A DNA stretch of 64,000 nt from Lepidostoma basale (Eukaryota; Arthropoda; Insecta; Trichoptera; Lepidostomatidae): contig JAHDVF020000880.1 of assembly GCA_022606425.2 (NCBI GenBank), positions 1,302,001 to 1,366,000 on the forward strand, written 5' to 3'. Both the position numbers and the translations under genes were made by a program. Shown here piece after piece: positions 53,271-62,844 of the stretch. Position 1 is the stretch's first letter, and every line of letters begins with the position of its first letter. The notes beneath the pieces are model-generated. The model had not been told where the DNA came from. It saw nothing but the letters and a program-made list of their open reading frames with translations, and did not search any database.

Positions 53271-53799
53271 CGTCTGTTCAGTTCTCGTCAGACCTGATGA
53301 AGATCCACTAACTTCTTAACATAATTAAGAACAGCTCTGGTAGGTATTCTAGCCTTTTTTCAGAATATGTTGCACTCCAGAATGACAAGATTTGCGCTTT
53401 CATTAACAGTCAAATTAACTTCACGCATGTTGAAAAATAGATCTGCGAGAACTTGACGATTAGATGGTTGTTTACACCTGTTATTTGGTGATTTACTTCA
53501 CCAACCAAGAAAATGCTTTTTTAATTGCTTCTTAGTTCCATTGAAATCTTCAAAATATAAAACAATCCGTGTTTACTACCCTACAATCGAGACTAAATCA
53601 TAATAACAACGACAACGCGCCGCTCCTGTGACGCAATTTGTATGGGACATCTTTACGCGCAAGTCGGCACGGGTTACACTGTTCCGAATAAAGAAAAAAA
53701 TTGGTTTCGGATGTTTTAGGCCCAAATGAATAAAACAATAGCCTATGCATTGTAAAATTAAAACTTTGAAAAATAAGGGACACCCTACTGTACGCATAT

Positions 53800-54205
53800 G
53801 AAAATAATAAACATTAATAATTTAAATCCCTAGTTTTAAATTATAAATTATAATTTTTTTTTATATTTTATAAATGAATTGTTACACCACATTGAAAATT
53901 ACTTCTCGTGTGATCAATTTCAAATTTGGAAATTAAATTCAAATCAAGCCAATTCCAGATGAAACGAAGCCGTACTAAAATCCTCATTTTCAAACGCGAC
54001 GATGTGTACTCGTCAAAAATTCTTCATCTGTACACCATAGTCATAATAACATTCACAAATAGAGAACAAGGTTTGATGAATTTCATGTAAATTCCCCTAA
54101 AAGGGTGGTTAATCGCTTATGCGAAAGATTTTTAGGGTGTGTTTAAATTGATTTATATTTGATTGGTAACGTTAAATTCGAGTTTTTATTGCGTTATTAA
54201 TTGAT
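53800..54205. other. Intron sequence, partly unique
   Basis: 53930-54180 is non-repetitive by eye and precedes an Ig exon. No other signal. Confidence 0.35.
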
Positions 54206-54210
54206 TTCAG

Positions 54211-54301
54211 GTCCGCCCTACATTCGATCTATGAGTACTAAGAGGGGAGTAACAGGAGGTGATATAATAATTTTGTGTCCTTACTACGGATATCCAATCA
54301 G
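54211..54301 (+). CDS. Dscam-like Ig gene, exon B (first third of an Ig domain)
   Basis: 91-bp exon with acceptor TTGATTTCAG and donor CAG|GTAAGA, phases 1 and 2, matching exons A and C. Product: GPPYIRSMSTKRGVTGGDII, ILCPYYGYPI. The PPYIR linker, C strand Cys in ILCP and YGYPI turn correspond to the start of Ig7 in Dscam proteins, where the usual motif is CPVAGYPI. The Trp follows in exon C. Confidence 0.85.
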
Positions 54302-54559
54302 GTAAGAATCCTTTTTTTAAATTGGAGTGTAAGGAGAAATATTTTTTTTAAATAACACATTTTGCGTAATGCTTTTTTTAGTTTCAATCTTAGAGATTGG
54401 TTTGCATGGAAAAATATGAACATCTTTGCTGGTTGCATCTTGGCCTTTTAAATACGGTAGTTTCGCGTAACTTTCCACATTTGTATACAGCAAGTTGCTT
54501 AAACCCTAAAATCGAATACTGTATAGATTTTTTTAGCTATTGATTCTAAAGATATGCGA

Positions 54560-54690
54560 TTGGTAGCTAATCTGTCGCCATTTTATTGTCACGTGAATTT
54601 TACACCAGACCAAAAACTGTAACATGCATCGCCGGAAATCGTACCTGAGACCTTCGGTGTGCCTCTCTGTCACGAAGATCTTCAAGTGCT
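54560..54690 (-). mobile_element. tRNA-derived SINE fragment, antisense
   Basis: GGTAGCTAATCTGTCGCCAT, GTGAATTTTACACCAGACCA, then the B-box region GATTTCCGGCGATGC (complement). The A box is decayed. Confidence 0.65.
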
Positions 54691-54789
54691 TTATATTACT
54701 TGAGTTATCATTTGCTTCATTACATAGCTCTTGGTAATATAAAGTGTTTAAATTTGGTTTCGCTCTTGCTACAGAGTGAAACCGGTTGG

Positions 54790-55390
54790 CTCTACTAACT
54801 CAAATAAAATAATAATAATAATAATATGCTAACTTTTAAAGCGCCGTTTTTGTGATGTAATCACCTCAAGGGCGCATTAAGACGTGTTTTAAATCTTAAA
54901 AATCTAAATGTGACCGCTTAAAAAACGATCGGTTTAAAAGTATAGTAGAACAAAGTATTAATGTTTAAATTGGGTATGAAATATGAAAAAGGTGGGTTTT
55001 CAATTTAGATCTGAAATCTGTCGGATCATTTATGCATCTAAGGTGTGAAGGGAGATTGTTCCAAGCTGATGGACCGGCTACCGCGAACGCTCGATCCCCG
55101 AAATTTGTACTGGGGCAACGCTTCGGCTCAACTAATCTTCCTATTGCTGAGGAGTTCGCCGAGCGAAGTGTGGATTTCCGTGAATTTAGGCTGTCCGTTA
55201 TACAGAGTTCAGATATATAACTTGGTGCCATTCCATGTAGCGCTTTGAAGACTGTCCAGCAGAGTTTATACTGGATTCTTTCTGGACTTTTAAGCCAGTG
55301 AAGTTCTTTGAGATGTTGTGTTATATGGGACTTTTTTGGAATGCCTTTAATGAGCCTTGCTGCAAATGTGACAATTGATAATGCCTTAGA
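54790..55390 (-). mobile_element. L2-like LINE C-terminus and 3' UTR, antisense
   Basis: Frame to 54965: LKELHWLKSPERIQYKLCWT, VFKALHGMAPSYISEL, STLRSANSSAIGRLVEPKRC, FGDRAFAVAGPSAWNNLPSH and DFRSKLKTHLFHISYP, the classic C-terminus of L2/CR1-type LINEs. The 3' UTR ends with GGCGCTTTAAAAG and (TTA)n near 54820. The 5' end abuts a GCCTT-family hammerhead fragment at 55370. Confidence 0.85.
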
Positions 55391-55475
55391 AGGGCGAAAC
55401 ATACTATTCCCATAATAAAACTTCTAGACAACTGACGTTTTCATTCGTATTAATTATCAAGTAAAGTGGTTTATA
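55370..55475 (+). repeat. GCCTT-family hammerhead-like arm
   Basis: TTGATAA (55375-55381), 5-bp stem II GCCTT/AGGGC with AGA loop, GAAAC (55396-55400), then ATACTATTCC, a mutated ATGTCATTCC. The flank CTGACGTTTTCATTCGTATT marks the family. Confidence 0.5.
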
Positions 55476-55479
55476 CTTA

Positions 55480-56095
55480 GTGAAAAATTGCTTAAATCTA
55501 TTTTTCAATATGTCATACCAGCAAGTAATGGCTTCGTTTCAAAGTGTTTAAATGTCAACAGTTTTTGGTAAAAGTTAACACAATGCACAATTTAATCAAC
55601 AATCTTCCGGTTGCCGAATGTGATAATTGTTTAAATATGACGCAAGCTGCACAATGCACAGAGCTATTCGATAAATTCTCCGCTTGTGAGAAGATGAACT
55701 AAAGCGGCCATCCGGAAAGCGGAAGATAGCTGGTCCCATAGTGTGGAAGGTAACTGTCGATTCTAACGAAAAATTATAGTCATGTGGAATTCTTTTCACG
55801 GACTTTTTATTAATAGAATCTATTTTATCAAACTTTAATCCAATTTCTTATTTAGTATTTGAAATTTATGTACTAAACCAAATATTTTAATAATGTACCA
55901 GGAACTTAGATCTTTCAAAGGGACACGAATATATTGTCATTGTATTAATAAAGAGACTGCCCGATTACTGTTATTAACATTGTAATTTTAGTGTCGTGTA
56001 ATACGAGTATGAACATATTGTTTAAATATAATATTTTATTACAGTATTTCTTCTGAATTCGCCTTCGCTTTGTTTCCTGGATTCACATTTTATTT
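55480..56095. other. Intron sequence, no gene seen
   Basis: A 67-codon minus frame at 55596-55799 shows no motif. The rest is AT-rich. Confidence 0.35.
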
Positions 56096-56099
56096 AATA

Positions 56100-56285
56100 G
56101 AAAAACCACTTTGTATTTTCATAACACTTTATTTATTTTTTGATTTACAGACACATTTCGCTTGTGACCCAACCTTTTTCGATACACATAAAATGTGGGC
56201 ATCGAAGGAGTTGTTGGATGAACCGAAACATACCTATATGTTAAAATAAAAATAAAGTTTTATGAAATAAAAATTGATATTCTAT
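56100..56285. repeat. Foldback element, hammerhead-like but degenerate
   Basis: CATTTCGCTTGTGACCCAAC on the left and GTTGGATGAACCGAAACATA on the right. GAAACAT is retained, but no clear CTGANGA is visible. Confidence 0.35.
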
Positions 56286-56559
56286 TTATTTAAATATTAC
56301 AGTAACTCAGATAAATTCATTGAAACTAGTAGAAATACATAATCAGTATATTATAAAATATGAGAAAAAATAGTACAAAAATATCAGCTAAAGTAGTAAT
56401 AAAATAAACAAACTATTTTTATATTTAATGTATTTATAGCAAAAATATCAACCGTCATATAGTTTAAAAGTCAAAGATATATGAAGAGTTTTATGGATTG
56501 AAAAATTGAAAAATAATTAAAAGCTCTTTATTATTTTGTTTTTACACCACGTTATTTGT

Positions 56560-56645
56560 CTAAACGAACCAATCGGTTTCGCTCCCTCCATTCGAACACA
56601 TTTGAAGAGCGAAATCAATTGGTTCGTAAAAACAAATGAAGTGAT
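56560..56645. repeat. Short foldback with GAAAT arms
   Basis: CGAACCAATCGGTTTCGCTC (56574 on) against GAGCGAAATCAATTGGTTCG (56606 on), nearly perfect inverted arms around a 12-base centre. Confidence 0.5.
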
Positions 56646-56649
56646 GTAA

Positions 56650-57345
56650 AAACAAATAATAAAAGTGTTATTTATAAAATATAATAATAAGACCTTTTGT
56701 ATTTAACCACGGTATGTTTATTACAATAGTTAATCATGGACCCAAGCTGCATCAGGGCAATATAAAAATTATACTAAAACACTAAATTTACATGAATTTA
56801 TAATAATAAATGGTGGTGAAGTCAGAAGGGGGGTAAGAAAAGGCAAGGGATAGTGAAAAAGGTTTTTCTTCGATGTAGCGAATTTCTAGGAAATCTAAAA
56901 TAATGTAATGTATGTACGTATTGTAAGTAAAAGTACATACCTAATGCAAACAATCACAACAAATTGAAAGGGATACCGGCAATGGGGAATATGCAGAATC
57001 ACCTAACTTATTTGGAAACAAATTAAGAATAGGGCTGAACGATAAATTAATTTGATTATTGATAATATTTTGGTTGCTGTTTATGGCTTTCTTAATCTCT
57101 CAACATCGTAGTTAAATACAAAGTGTTTTATTATTTTATACAAAAGTTTGAAATGTCAAAGCATAAAATGAGTTATTTGTAAGAAATTTGTTTTGAAATT
57201 ATTTTTAATAATGCTAAACTACAAAATCAGTGCTTTTTACGAAAGTATACAAATTTGTACTTTATATCTATGATAATACATAAAAAAAAGCAATGTTAAT
57301 TTATTTAAGGCAGACAAACAAATAAAAGCTCACTTCCTATTAACT
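56650..57345. other. Intron sequence, no gene seen
   Basis: AT-rich, without recognised repeat. Confidence 0.4.
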
Positions 57346-57350
57346 TTCAG

Positions 57351-57675
57351 CCATGTAAAGTGGCAGACAAACGGACTCGACATAAGCTCCGACCCCCGCT
57401 ACCAGCAGGATGGAGGGTATTTAAAAATCTCGGGCCTTAACCCCTCGAGGGACGCAGGGACACTCGCCTGTTCCGTCGGTAGCCCCGGGGGCGAACTCGC
57501 CAGGAGGGACCTGCAGCTCCTTATTAACAGTCCTCCCGTTCTTTCCCCTCTCATGTTCCCGCCAACCCTTAATTCGGGGCAGAGGGCGCAACTGTCCTGC
57601 ACGGTGATATCGGGAGATATGCCCGTATATTTCACGTGGTTGAAGGATGGAGGACCAATCTCTGCCTCAATGCAA
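57351..57675 (+). CDS. Dscam-like Ig gene, exon C (rest of one Ig domain, start of next)
   Basis: 325-bp exon, markedly GC-rich against its introns. Acceptor TAACTTTCAG, donor CAA|GTGAGT, phases 2 and 0. The first part gives HVKWQTNG with the core Trp, YLKISGLNPSRDAGTLACSV with the second Cys, and the strand end LARRDLQLLIN. The second domain starts SPPVLSPLMFPPTLNSGQRA, QLSCTVISGDMPVYFTWLKD with Cys and Trp. This matches the Ig7-Ig8 boundary of Dscam proteins, where SGDMPVYFxW is characteristic of Dscam Ig8. A 78-codon minus frame here is only a shadow of the GC-rich exon. Confidence 0.9.
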
Positions 57676-58029
57676 GTGAGTAATATTTTTACAATAATCG
57701 ACCAATCTTTTTTTTGCTATTAATTTCATAGAAGAAGATAAATATAGTAGACTTCATATTATCATAAGTAAAAGAACAACGGATACGTATTTTTTAAATT
57801 ATAAATATTAAGCATGGTTATACAATAATATAAAACAACAATTTAACAATTCAATTGAAAAATTTATTTTATAATAAATACTTTCACTACAAAACCAACA
57901 TAAATAACTAAGAGTACAAATACCATAATCTTTCAGTCGAAGAAGTCTCTATAAAATGCAACCAAACATTGGATATGTTAATAATGAAAATAAAAAAAAA
58001 TTAAATCTTTTTAAAATACATGTTTAGTT

Positions 58030-58135
58030 AAAATCCACAAATGTTTGTGTTTTCGACCGGTTTCGTCAGCTTGCTGTCATCCTCTGTAACCTATATAAAA
58101 AAAATGATAGGCTTATGTGAAATAAAAATTGTGGG
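58030..58135. repeat. Half foldback with TTTCGTCAGC motif
   Basis: TTTGTGTTTTCGACCGGTTT, CGTCAGCTTGCTGTCATCCT. Minus strand: GACGAAACCGGTC, i.e. GAAA, palindromic ACCGGT and C, as in the GCCAG family, with no intact CTGANGA. Confidence 0.4.
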
Positions 58136-58139
58136 GGGT

Positions 58140-58370
58140 TGAAGGTTAACGATTCTATGTAATCCAATAGTGTTAGGAAGTTTGAGTAGTATAATTATTA
58201 TTATTTTGTAAATTAACCTTTTCCCTGCGATTCGGTCAAATACGAATAGTCCGTCAATAGGGAGAGAATATTTTTAACCATTTTTTTGTTAAAAACTTAT
58301 ATTTGAATGATAAATGTACTTACCGGGGCTATTTTTGCATATTATATTTGTTCCGTTATTTCTTCAGCAA
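58140..58370. other. Intron sequence, no feature
   Basis: Nothing recognised. Confidence 0.35.
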
Positions 58371-58374
58371 TCAG

Positions 58375-58460
58375 ACGATGAATTGAAAAGTAAAATTAAA
58401 AAACATTTGATAATGCCTCGTAAGGGACATGTCATTCCCATTAAATATAATTAAACTCCT
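58375..58460 (+). repeat. GCCTT-family hammerhead-like arm, GAAA deleted
   Basis: TTGATAATGCCT (58407 on), CGTAAGGGACATGTCATTCC. The GCGAAA of other copies is missing between the stem and ACATGTC. Confidence 0.45.
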
Positions 58461-58464
58461 AGAA

Positions 58465-59460
58465 TTTCGTATTAATTAATAAAAAAGTACTTTATATATT
58501 AACACACACTCATAATGCACAATATTTTAATAGAAATTGATAAAAAAATTACTCATAGTTCATTAATAAATTCACACAAAACAAAAGAAAGAGTAGAATT
58601 TATCCCAATTTATAATAAATAACAGATAATATACAACGAAACGTCGAAAATAACATGCGCGCGTGACAAATGAATATAGTGTAATGGCGACCGATGGGAT
58701 ACTTCACAGATGTGATTTACCGACAGCGCACATATAAACCGTAATTATGACGAAGTAAAACATATTTAATTAATTATTTTTACAGATTTCTGTAAAAGAT
58801 AAATGTAGGTAAGTACTGGAGTCATTTTTCATTCTAAATTCTTACAATAGATGTCACTATATAGTATATAGTATACACACTAATAAATCTGATATATCAC
58901 GGCTACTGATGTTATCAGTTAAGAAATCTTACACGTGTTTTGACGGCTAACGGTGCGAATAGGTTAAATCATTTTCATGTTCTGACTATGTTCATGATGA
59001 AACTATACAATTTTAAGCTTTTGAAGTAATTATTTAAATTAAAATTTTTCAATTGTCTTGTGTCCCGACTAATGGTGTCTGGAAATACCCCTTTTTTACT
59101 AGAACTCTGAAACAAAAGTATTTTGGCAGATTAAATATTACTAAAAAAAAGAAAATTATTTAAATTAGTATAAGGGAATATTTTAACTGTTCACAATGGA
59201 CATATAAGTGGTGAGTATGCATGCATAAGTTGTTCATTTAATATCATTTTATTTGTGTTAAGTTTTAATCTGTTAATTTCCAAAATTTCTAATTTATCTA
59301 ATTTATGGGCTTTAGGTTGTCCATGCAGAATTTTGGTGTTGGTGTTGTTGTTGATATGTATTATATATGAACTTTAAATACATATATTATCATAAATGTA
59401 TTAAATATGTATGTGTAAGTGCGCAGATGTTCACGGCTGGTTAAACATAACGTATGTTCT
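58465..59460. other. Intron sequence, no gene seen
   Basis: AT-rich, including an ATATAGTATATAGTATAC simple tract at 58858-58875. Confidence 0.35.
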
Positions 59461-59464
59461 CTGT

Positions 59465-59610
59465 GATCTTGATTTTTTCGACCAACGTTTCTGAAATCTT
59501 TGCAGTCTCCATATTCAAGATACTAGTTACATTTCACTATTCTGAAGATAAATACAGTAGCGATCTCCGAAACGTTGTTTGAAGAGGATAACTAATAACA
59601 CTGATATATT
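59465..59610. repeat. Degenerate hammerhead-like foldback
   Basis: The plus strand has CTGAAGA (59552-59558), ATCTCC, GAAACGTTG. The left arm has CAACGTTTCTGAAATC. Stem II cannot be drawn convincingly. Confidence 0.35.
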
Positions 59611-59938
59611 CCAAAGATCCCAGAGAAGACATTTACACTATATAAAAGTATTTGGATTTTACTGTTTTCTAAATTAAATAAATGAATGAAAATCTAGATA
59701 ACAGACATCGCAAACAGAGAGCGAATAAGCTTATTTGCAAAACATTTTGTTTCCATGTTTATTGGATTTCTTACAACTGCTTTATTTTAATTATGGAAAA
59801 AGGCGTAAAGGTATCATGGTAGATTTAATCATATTTTATATTAAATATGAAAAATAATTTGTTTTCGTAACATAATTTATTATTTGATGAACTCGTACTC
59901 GTATATATCCTGTGCAATAATTCGGCTCTTATTTTCAG

Positions 59939-60074
59939 ATAGAAGAGAGGAGTTCGGAGTTTTTTAGTCTTTTAATCATTAAAAGTCTCTCTGCAGTACA
60001 CAGTGGTACCTACACATGCATTTCTACTAATTCTGCCGGCAAAGTTAATATATCTGGTGAACTAATAATTAAAA
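59939..60074 (+). CDS. Dscam-like Ig gene, exon D (second half of an Ig domain)
   Basis: 136-bp exon with acceptor CTCTTATTTTCAG and donor AAAA|GTAAGT, phases 0 and 1. Product: IEERSSEFFSLLIIKSLSAV, HSGTYTCISTNSAGKVNISG, ELIIK. SGTYTC supplies the second Cys of the Ig8-like domain begun in exon C, and ISTNSAGKVN is the usual F-G hairpin. Exons C and D together complete that domain. Confidence 0.9.
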
Positions 60075-60299
60075 GTAAGTGGAAAATAAATTTAATAAAC
60101 AAATGAAGTAGTAATTAAGGGCAATGATAGAATTTTCAACATCTCTTACTTTCCATATCTTGTAATAGAATAATAAAAGTGTGTAAAACAAATATTCCGG
60201 AATTATTTGAATATTATATAATTATTCAAAATAAACTTTGAATTTCTTCCGTCATTTTGTGTTGTGAATTCACATTGGAATAACTTTTTTTTTTATGAA

Positions 60300-60780
60300 T
60301 TAAAACGCTGATTTTTCCACTTTCGTGTTTATTTTTCTCGGCATGTTTCGAAGGCTTACACCTTCATCATCGGGAGAACGATATAAACTTTTTTTTTCAG
60401 TTTATATCGTTATCCCGATGATGAAGGTTTACACCATCATTATTATTATTATTATTTTTATTTTGTTCAATCGCTCTTTACATCATGACAGCATGAGCCA
60501 AATCTATGTAAGGGGTATTATAGCTATCATAGTGATTCTTGTGACATGTGATAGGTAGCAAATCTATCGCCATCTTATTGTCACAAAAATTCTACACCAG
60601 ACCAAAGACAGTGTTACAATTACACTGCCTTCGTCGGGAATCGAACCCGGAACCTTCGGGGTGGCAGGTAATGCACTTACCACTCAGCCACGAAGGTCGT
60701 CGGATCATCAGACCTTCATCATCAGCCTTCAAAACATGTCGAGAAAAATAAATTCAAAAGTAGAAAAAACAGTGTTTTAA
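60300..60780. ncRNA. Hammerhead-like foldback with 5-bp stem I, split by a SINE
   Basis: Minus arm (60378-60335): TTCTC, CCGATGA, GAAGG/CCTTC stem II with a TGTAA loop, GAAAC, ATGCC, GAGAA. TTCTC pairs with GAGAA as a 5-bp stem I. Position 4 of the core is C instead of T and the cleavage triplet is GCC in this arm. The right arm (60383-60425, interrupted, resuming near 60710) keeps ACATGTC, GAG. A tRNA-derived SINE separates the right arm. Confidence 0.55.
60450..60702 (-). mobile_element. tRNA-derived SINE, full body, antisense
   Basis: Minus strand: A box TGGCTGAGTGG (60692 region), B box GGTTCGATTCC (60640 region), body and an end CATGACAGCATGAGCC-like (plus-strand reading). (ATT)n at 60438-60452 is the tail complement. 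Nearest relative: 48536-48780. Confidence 0.8.
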
Positions 60781-60924
60781 TTCATAAAAATTCGTCATTA
60801 TGGAATTCCACAATGTTAACGCCTTATGTTTATCTAAAATGAATAACTTTTCATAAACGTTGTATTTTCACAACACATTAAACTCCATATTAAATAATTT
60901 ATACAAATGAAAGGTTTGTTTTCT

Positions 60925-61045
60925 AGAAGTGAAATTATATTTAATGAGAATGACATGATTTTTCTTGAAAGGCATTATCAAATGTTGACATTTAATCATG
61001 CCTTAGCATGGCGAAACAATTCTGAAAACAAATATTTTCATTCGT
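60925..61045. repeat. Foldback element (GCCTT hammerhead-like family)
   Basis: The minus arm contains TTGATAATGCCTTTC. The plus arm has ATTTAATCATGCCTTAGCAT, GGCGAAAC, AATTC. The flanks with AAAGGTTTGTTTTCTAGAAG and ATTTTCATTCGTATTTATG are family-typical. Confidence 0.5.
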
Positions 61046-61278
61046 ATTTATGACATGTGTGTTGTGTTTACAATTGTTTTTAGCATAAATATTTTTTTAG
61101 TTTATTACTTTGAAGAATGTACAAGAAAATCTAATTTTTTTAATGAAAATATATTTTCAACGTAAAATATTTAGACCGATTTCTTGTAGTAGTTTAGTTA
61201 TTTCGGTCACGTGGAAATAGCTCATTGAAAAGATTTGTATGACGGAAATAAGTACATTTTAACGAAATATGCTTTTAG

Positions 61279-61398
61279 TCCCTCCGTATTGGAAAAACGA
61301 ACCCCAAGATGTATCCATTCTGTTGGGGAGTCCTTTGTCCATCAGTTGTGATGCCATGGGCTACCCCGAGCCCAAAAGGTTTTGGTCCAAGCAACGCA
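61279..61398 (+). CDS. Dscam-like Ig gene, exon E (first half of an Ig domain)
   Basis: 120-bp exon, acceptor ATGCTTTTAG, donor CGCA|GTAAGT, phases 1 and 1. Product: PPYWKNEPQDVSILLGSPLS, ISCDAMGYPEPKRFWSKQR. PPxWxxEPxDVSxxxG opens Ig9 in Dscam proteins. Cys (ISCDA) and core Trp (FWSK) are present. The complementary half with the second Cys should follow downstream but was not found before 64000, so the gene runs off the window. Confidence 0.9.
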
Positions 61399-61524
61399 GT
61401 AAGTGATTTATGTTATTTTGTGATACGTAAAAACTGGTAGCTATGTTTAGTGGTAGCATTTTAAAAACATACACTTTAAATATAGGGTAAACCTAGTAAT
61501 AAAGTTTGTTAACATAATCTTTCA

Positions 61525-61584
61525 TCATCATTTCTTCATTCATTGTTTCCATGTCTCCAAGCTATTATAATGACCCTATCATTT
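61525..61584 (-). mobile_element. TTAG-tailed LINE internal scrap, antisense
   Basis: ATTTCTTCATTCATTGTTTC, CATGTCTCCAAGCTATTATA corresponds to 63085-63130, the complement of the LRWLGDMETMNE-like region. Confidence 0.5.
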
Positions 61585-61866
61585 TTCAACCATTTCTTAT
61601 TTTATTTTATTTTATATTATTTTGTTATTTCATTATTTTTTTTTTTTTTTTTTACATTATTTGTTTTAGATTTATTTTGTGGGTGTTGGACGATCGAAGT
61701 GTGCGCGGGAGATGCCTATTGGTGGAGATGAGGTTCGCAACCCATCACATCGCGTCTCCCGCGGGGCGAAAAGAGAAGGATGAAGTGCCGCATCAGTAAA
61801 AGTGTGACAGTTCATTCTTTCTGCCTACCCTTTCGGGGAGACGGCGTGATGGTTAGTTAGTTAGTA
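61585..61866 (+). mobile_element. SINE-like element 2 with TTAG-LINE 3' tail
   Basis: Sense copy: (T)n, AGATTTATTTTGTGGGTGTT, GTGCGCGGGAGATGCCTATT, GGTTCGCAACCC, CGCGTCTCCCGCGGGGCG, then the LINE-derived end TCATTCTTTCTGCCTACCCT, GGGGAGACGGCGTGATGG and (TTAG)n. Confidence 0.7.
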
Positions 61867-61884
61867 AGTTACTTATTTTATATT

Positions 61885-62170
61885 TTCGTATGAAGCACTT
61901 AATTTGTGGTGACATTTTTAAATGTAATAATAATACACTTGTAAATTTTGTATATAAATCACTTTATTCGATATGAACTGGTTTCTGGTTTCGCTCCCGC
62001 CGGAGCATCGTCAGGGTAACAGAATATACTAAACATAAAATCAGAGAACAACATATATAAAATAAATACATAAAGGAGGGCAGAAAGATACATAGGATAG
62101 TAGAACGGAGAGTCATGAATATTAGGATATAACTATGGTGAATTTCTAATTTATATTCTCGTGGCGGACA
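61885..62170 (-). repeat. Repeat with hammerhead-like motif (CTGACGA, GCTCC family), copy 1
   Basis: Minus strand: CTGACGA (62014-62008), stem II GCTCC/GGGAGC with GGC loop, GAAAC, CAG. Core intact. The surrounding 280 bp (AACATAAAATCAGAGAACAA; GAGTCATGAATATTAGG) is repeated in direct orientation at 63195-63480. The cleavage-triplet side is unclear because of an extra CAGAAAC. Confidence 0.55.
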
Positions 62171-62174
62171 GGAG

Positions 62175-62840
62175 AGTTTATTTTTTACACAATTTTTATT
62201 TTTTGGAATAGATGTCATTTAAGAATTCATTGAAGGCTGCTTATAAAAAAAAATCCTAAGTAGTTTAAACATTAAACTTAAAAAAAAAATAGAAAAAAAT
62301 AATATTGTATCATACGGGTATATCAAGTGCACGTGTGGCATATTTAAGGTAAAATTTGAAGTACACTATATTATTCAATAAAAAATGCACAGTTATTGGC
62401 TGTTATGTTCAACACCAATCAGGATCAAAAACTCAGTTTAAAAATGTTGATACTTGGCACCTTTAATTATCAGCCCTCGATTATTTTTTAAATAATACTT
62501 GTTTTTTTTAATATAATTTCCTATTTGTTGGATTTGCAATTTTTTTCATCTCAATATTTATTTTATTTATATAAATCACTTTAATTTGTATATTTTTTTT
62601 ACTAGCAAGCATGAATTAAAAATAACGTGAATGTGGTTAAATAATTGTTGAATTTTGTGTACGAAAAATATAATTTAAACTTTCTGTTAAAAACATGAAA
62701 AAAAAAATTTTTTTTGGACTGAGTTATTATAATATTTACCTTTTATCTTGCAAAATCAAATAAGGGATGAGATTTGTTAAAATATCCTAACCATTTACGC
62801 TTTAAAATATATTGTCAAATGTATGTTGTAAGGAGTTTTT
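62175..62840. other. AT-rich sequence, no gene seen
   Basis: Homopolymer-rich; no exon of the Ig gene recognised. Confidence 0.4.
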
Positions 62841-62844
62841 TTAA

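Larger units (their letters stand above)
51183..53787. mobile_element. 2.6-kb DNA transposon with 8-bp target duplication (hAT-like)
   Basis: The ends TAGGGTGTCCCTTAT (51183) and its inverse at 53773-53787 are flanked by a perfect duplication CTGTACGC (51175-51182 and 53788-53795). Inner inverted blocks AACCCGTGCCGACTTG (51308 on) and CAAGTCGGCACGGGTT (53660 on) extend the terminal symmetry. 8-bp duplications and TAGGG ends suit hAT or a related superfamily. A Jockey-like LINE is nested at 52650-53270. Confidence 0.85.

Noticed and set aside
57399..57635. 78-codon minus-strand frame
   Set aside because: Complement of the GC-rich Ig exon; the plus strand has conserved Ig residues and matching splice phases.
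60325..60558. 77-codon hydrophobic frame as a membrane protein
   Set aside because: Lies across a foldback arm and antisense SINE; composition results from T-rich repeats.
50313..61398. Dscam1-type arrays of mutually exclusive exons
   Set aside because: Each exon is found once; no tandem variants were seen in any intron.
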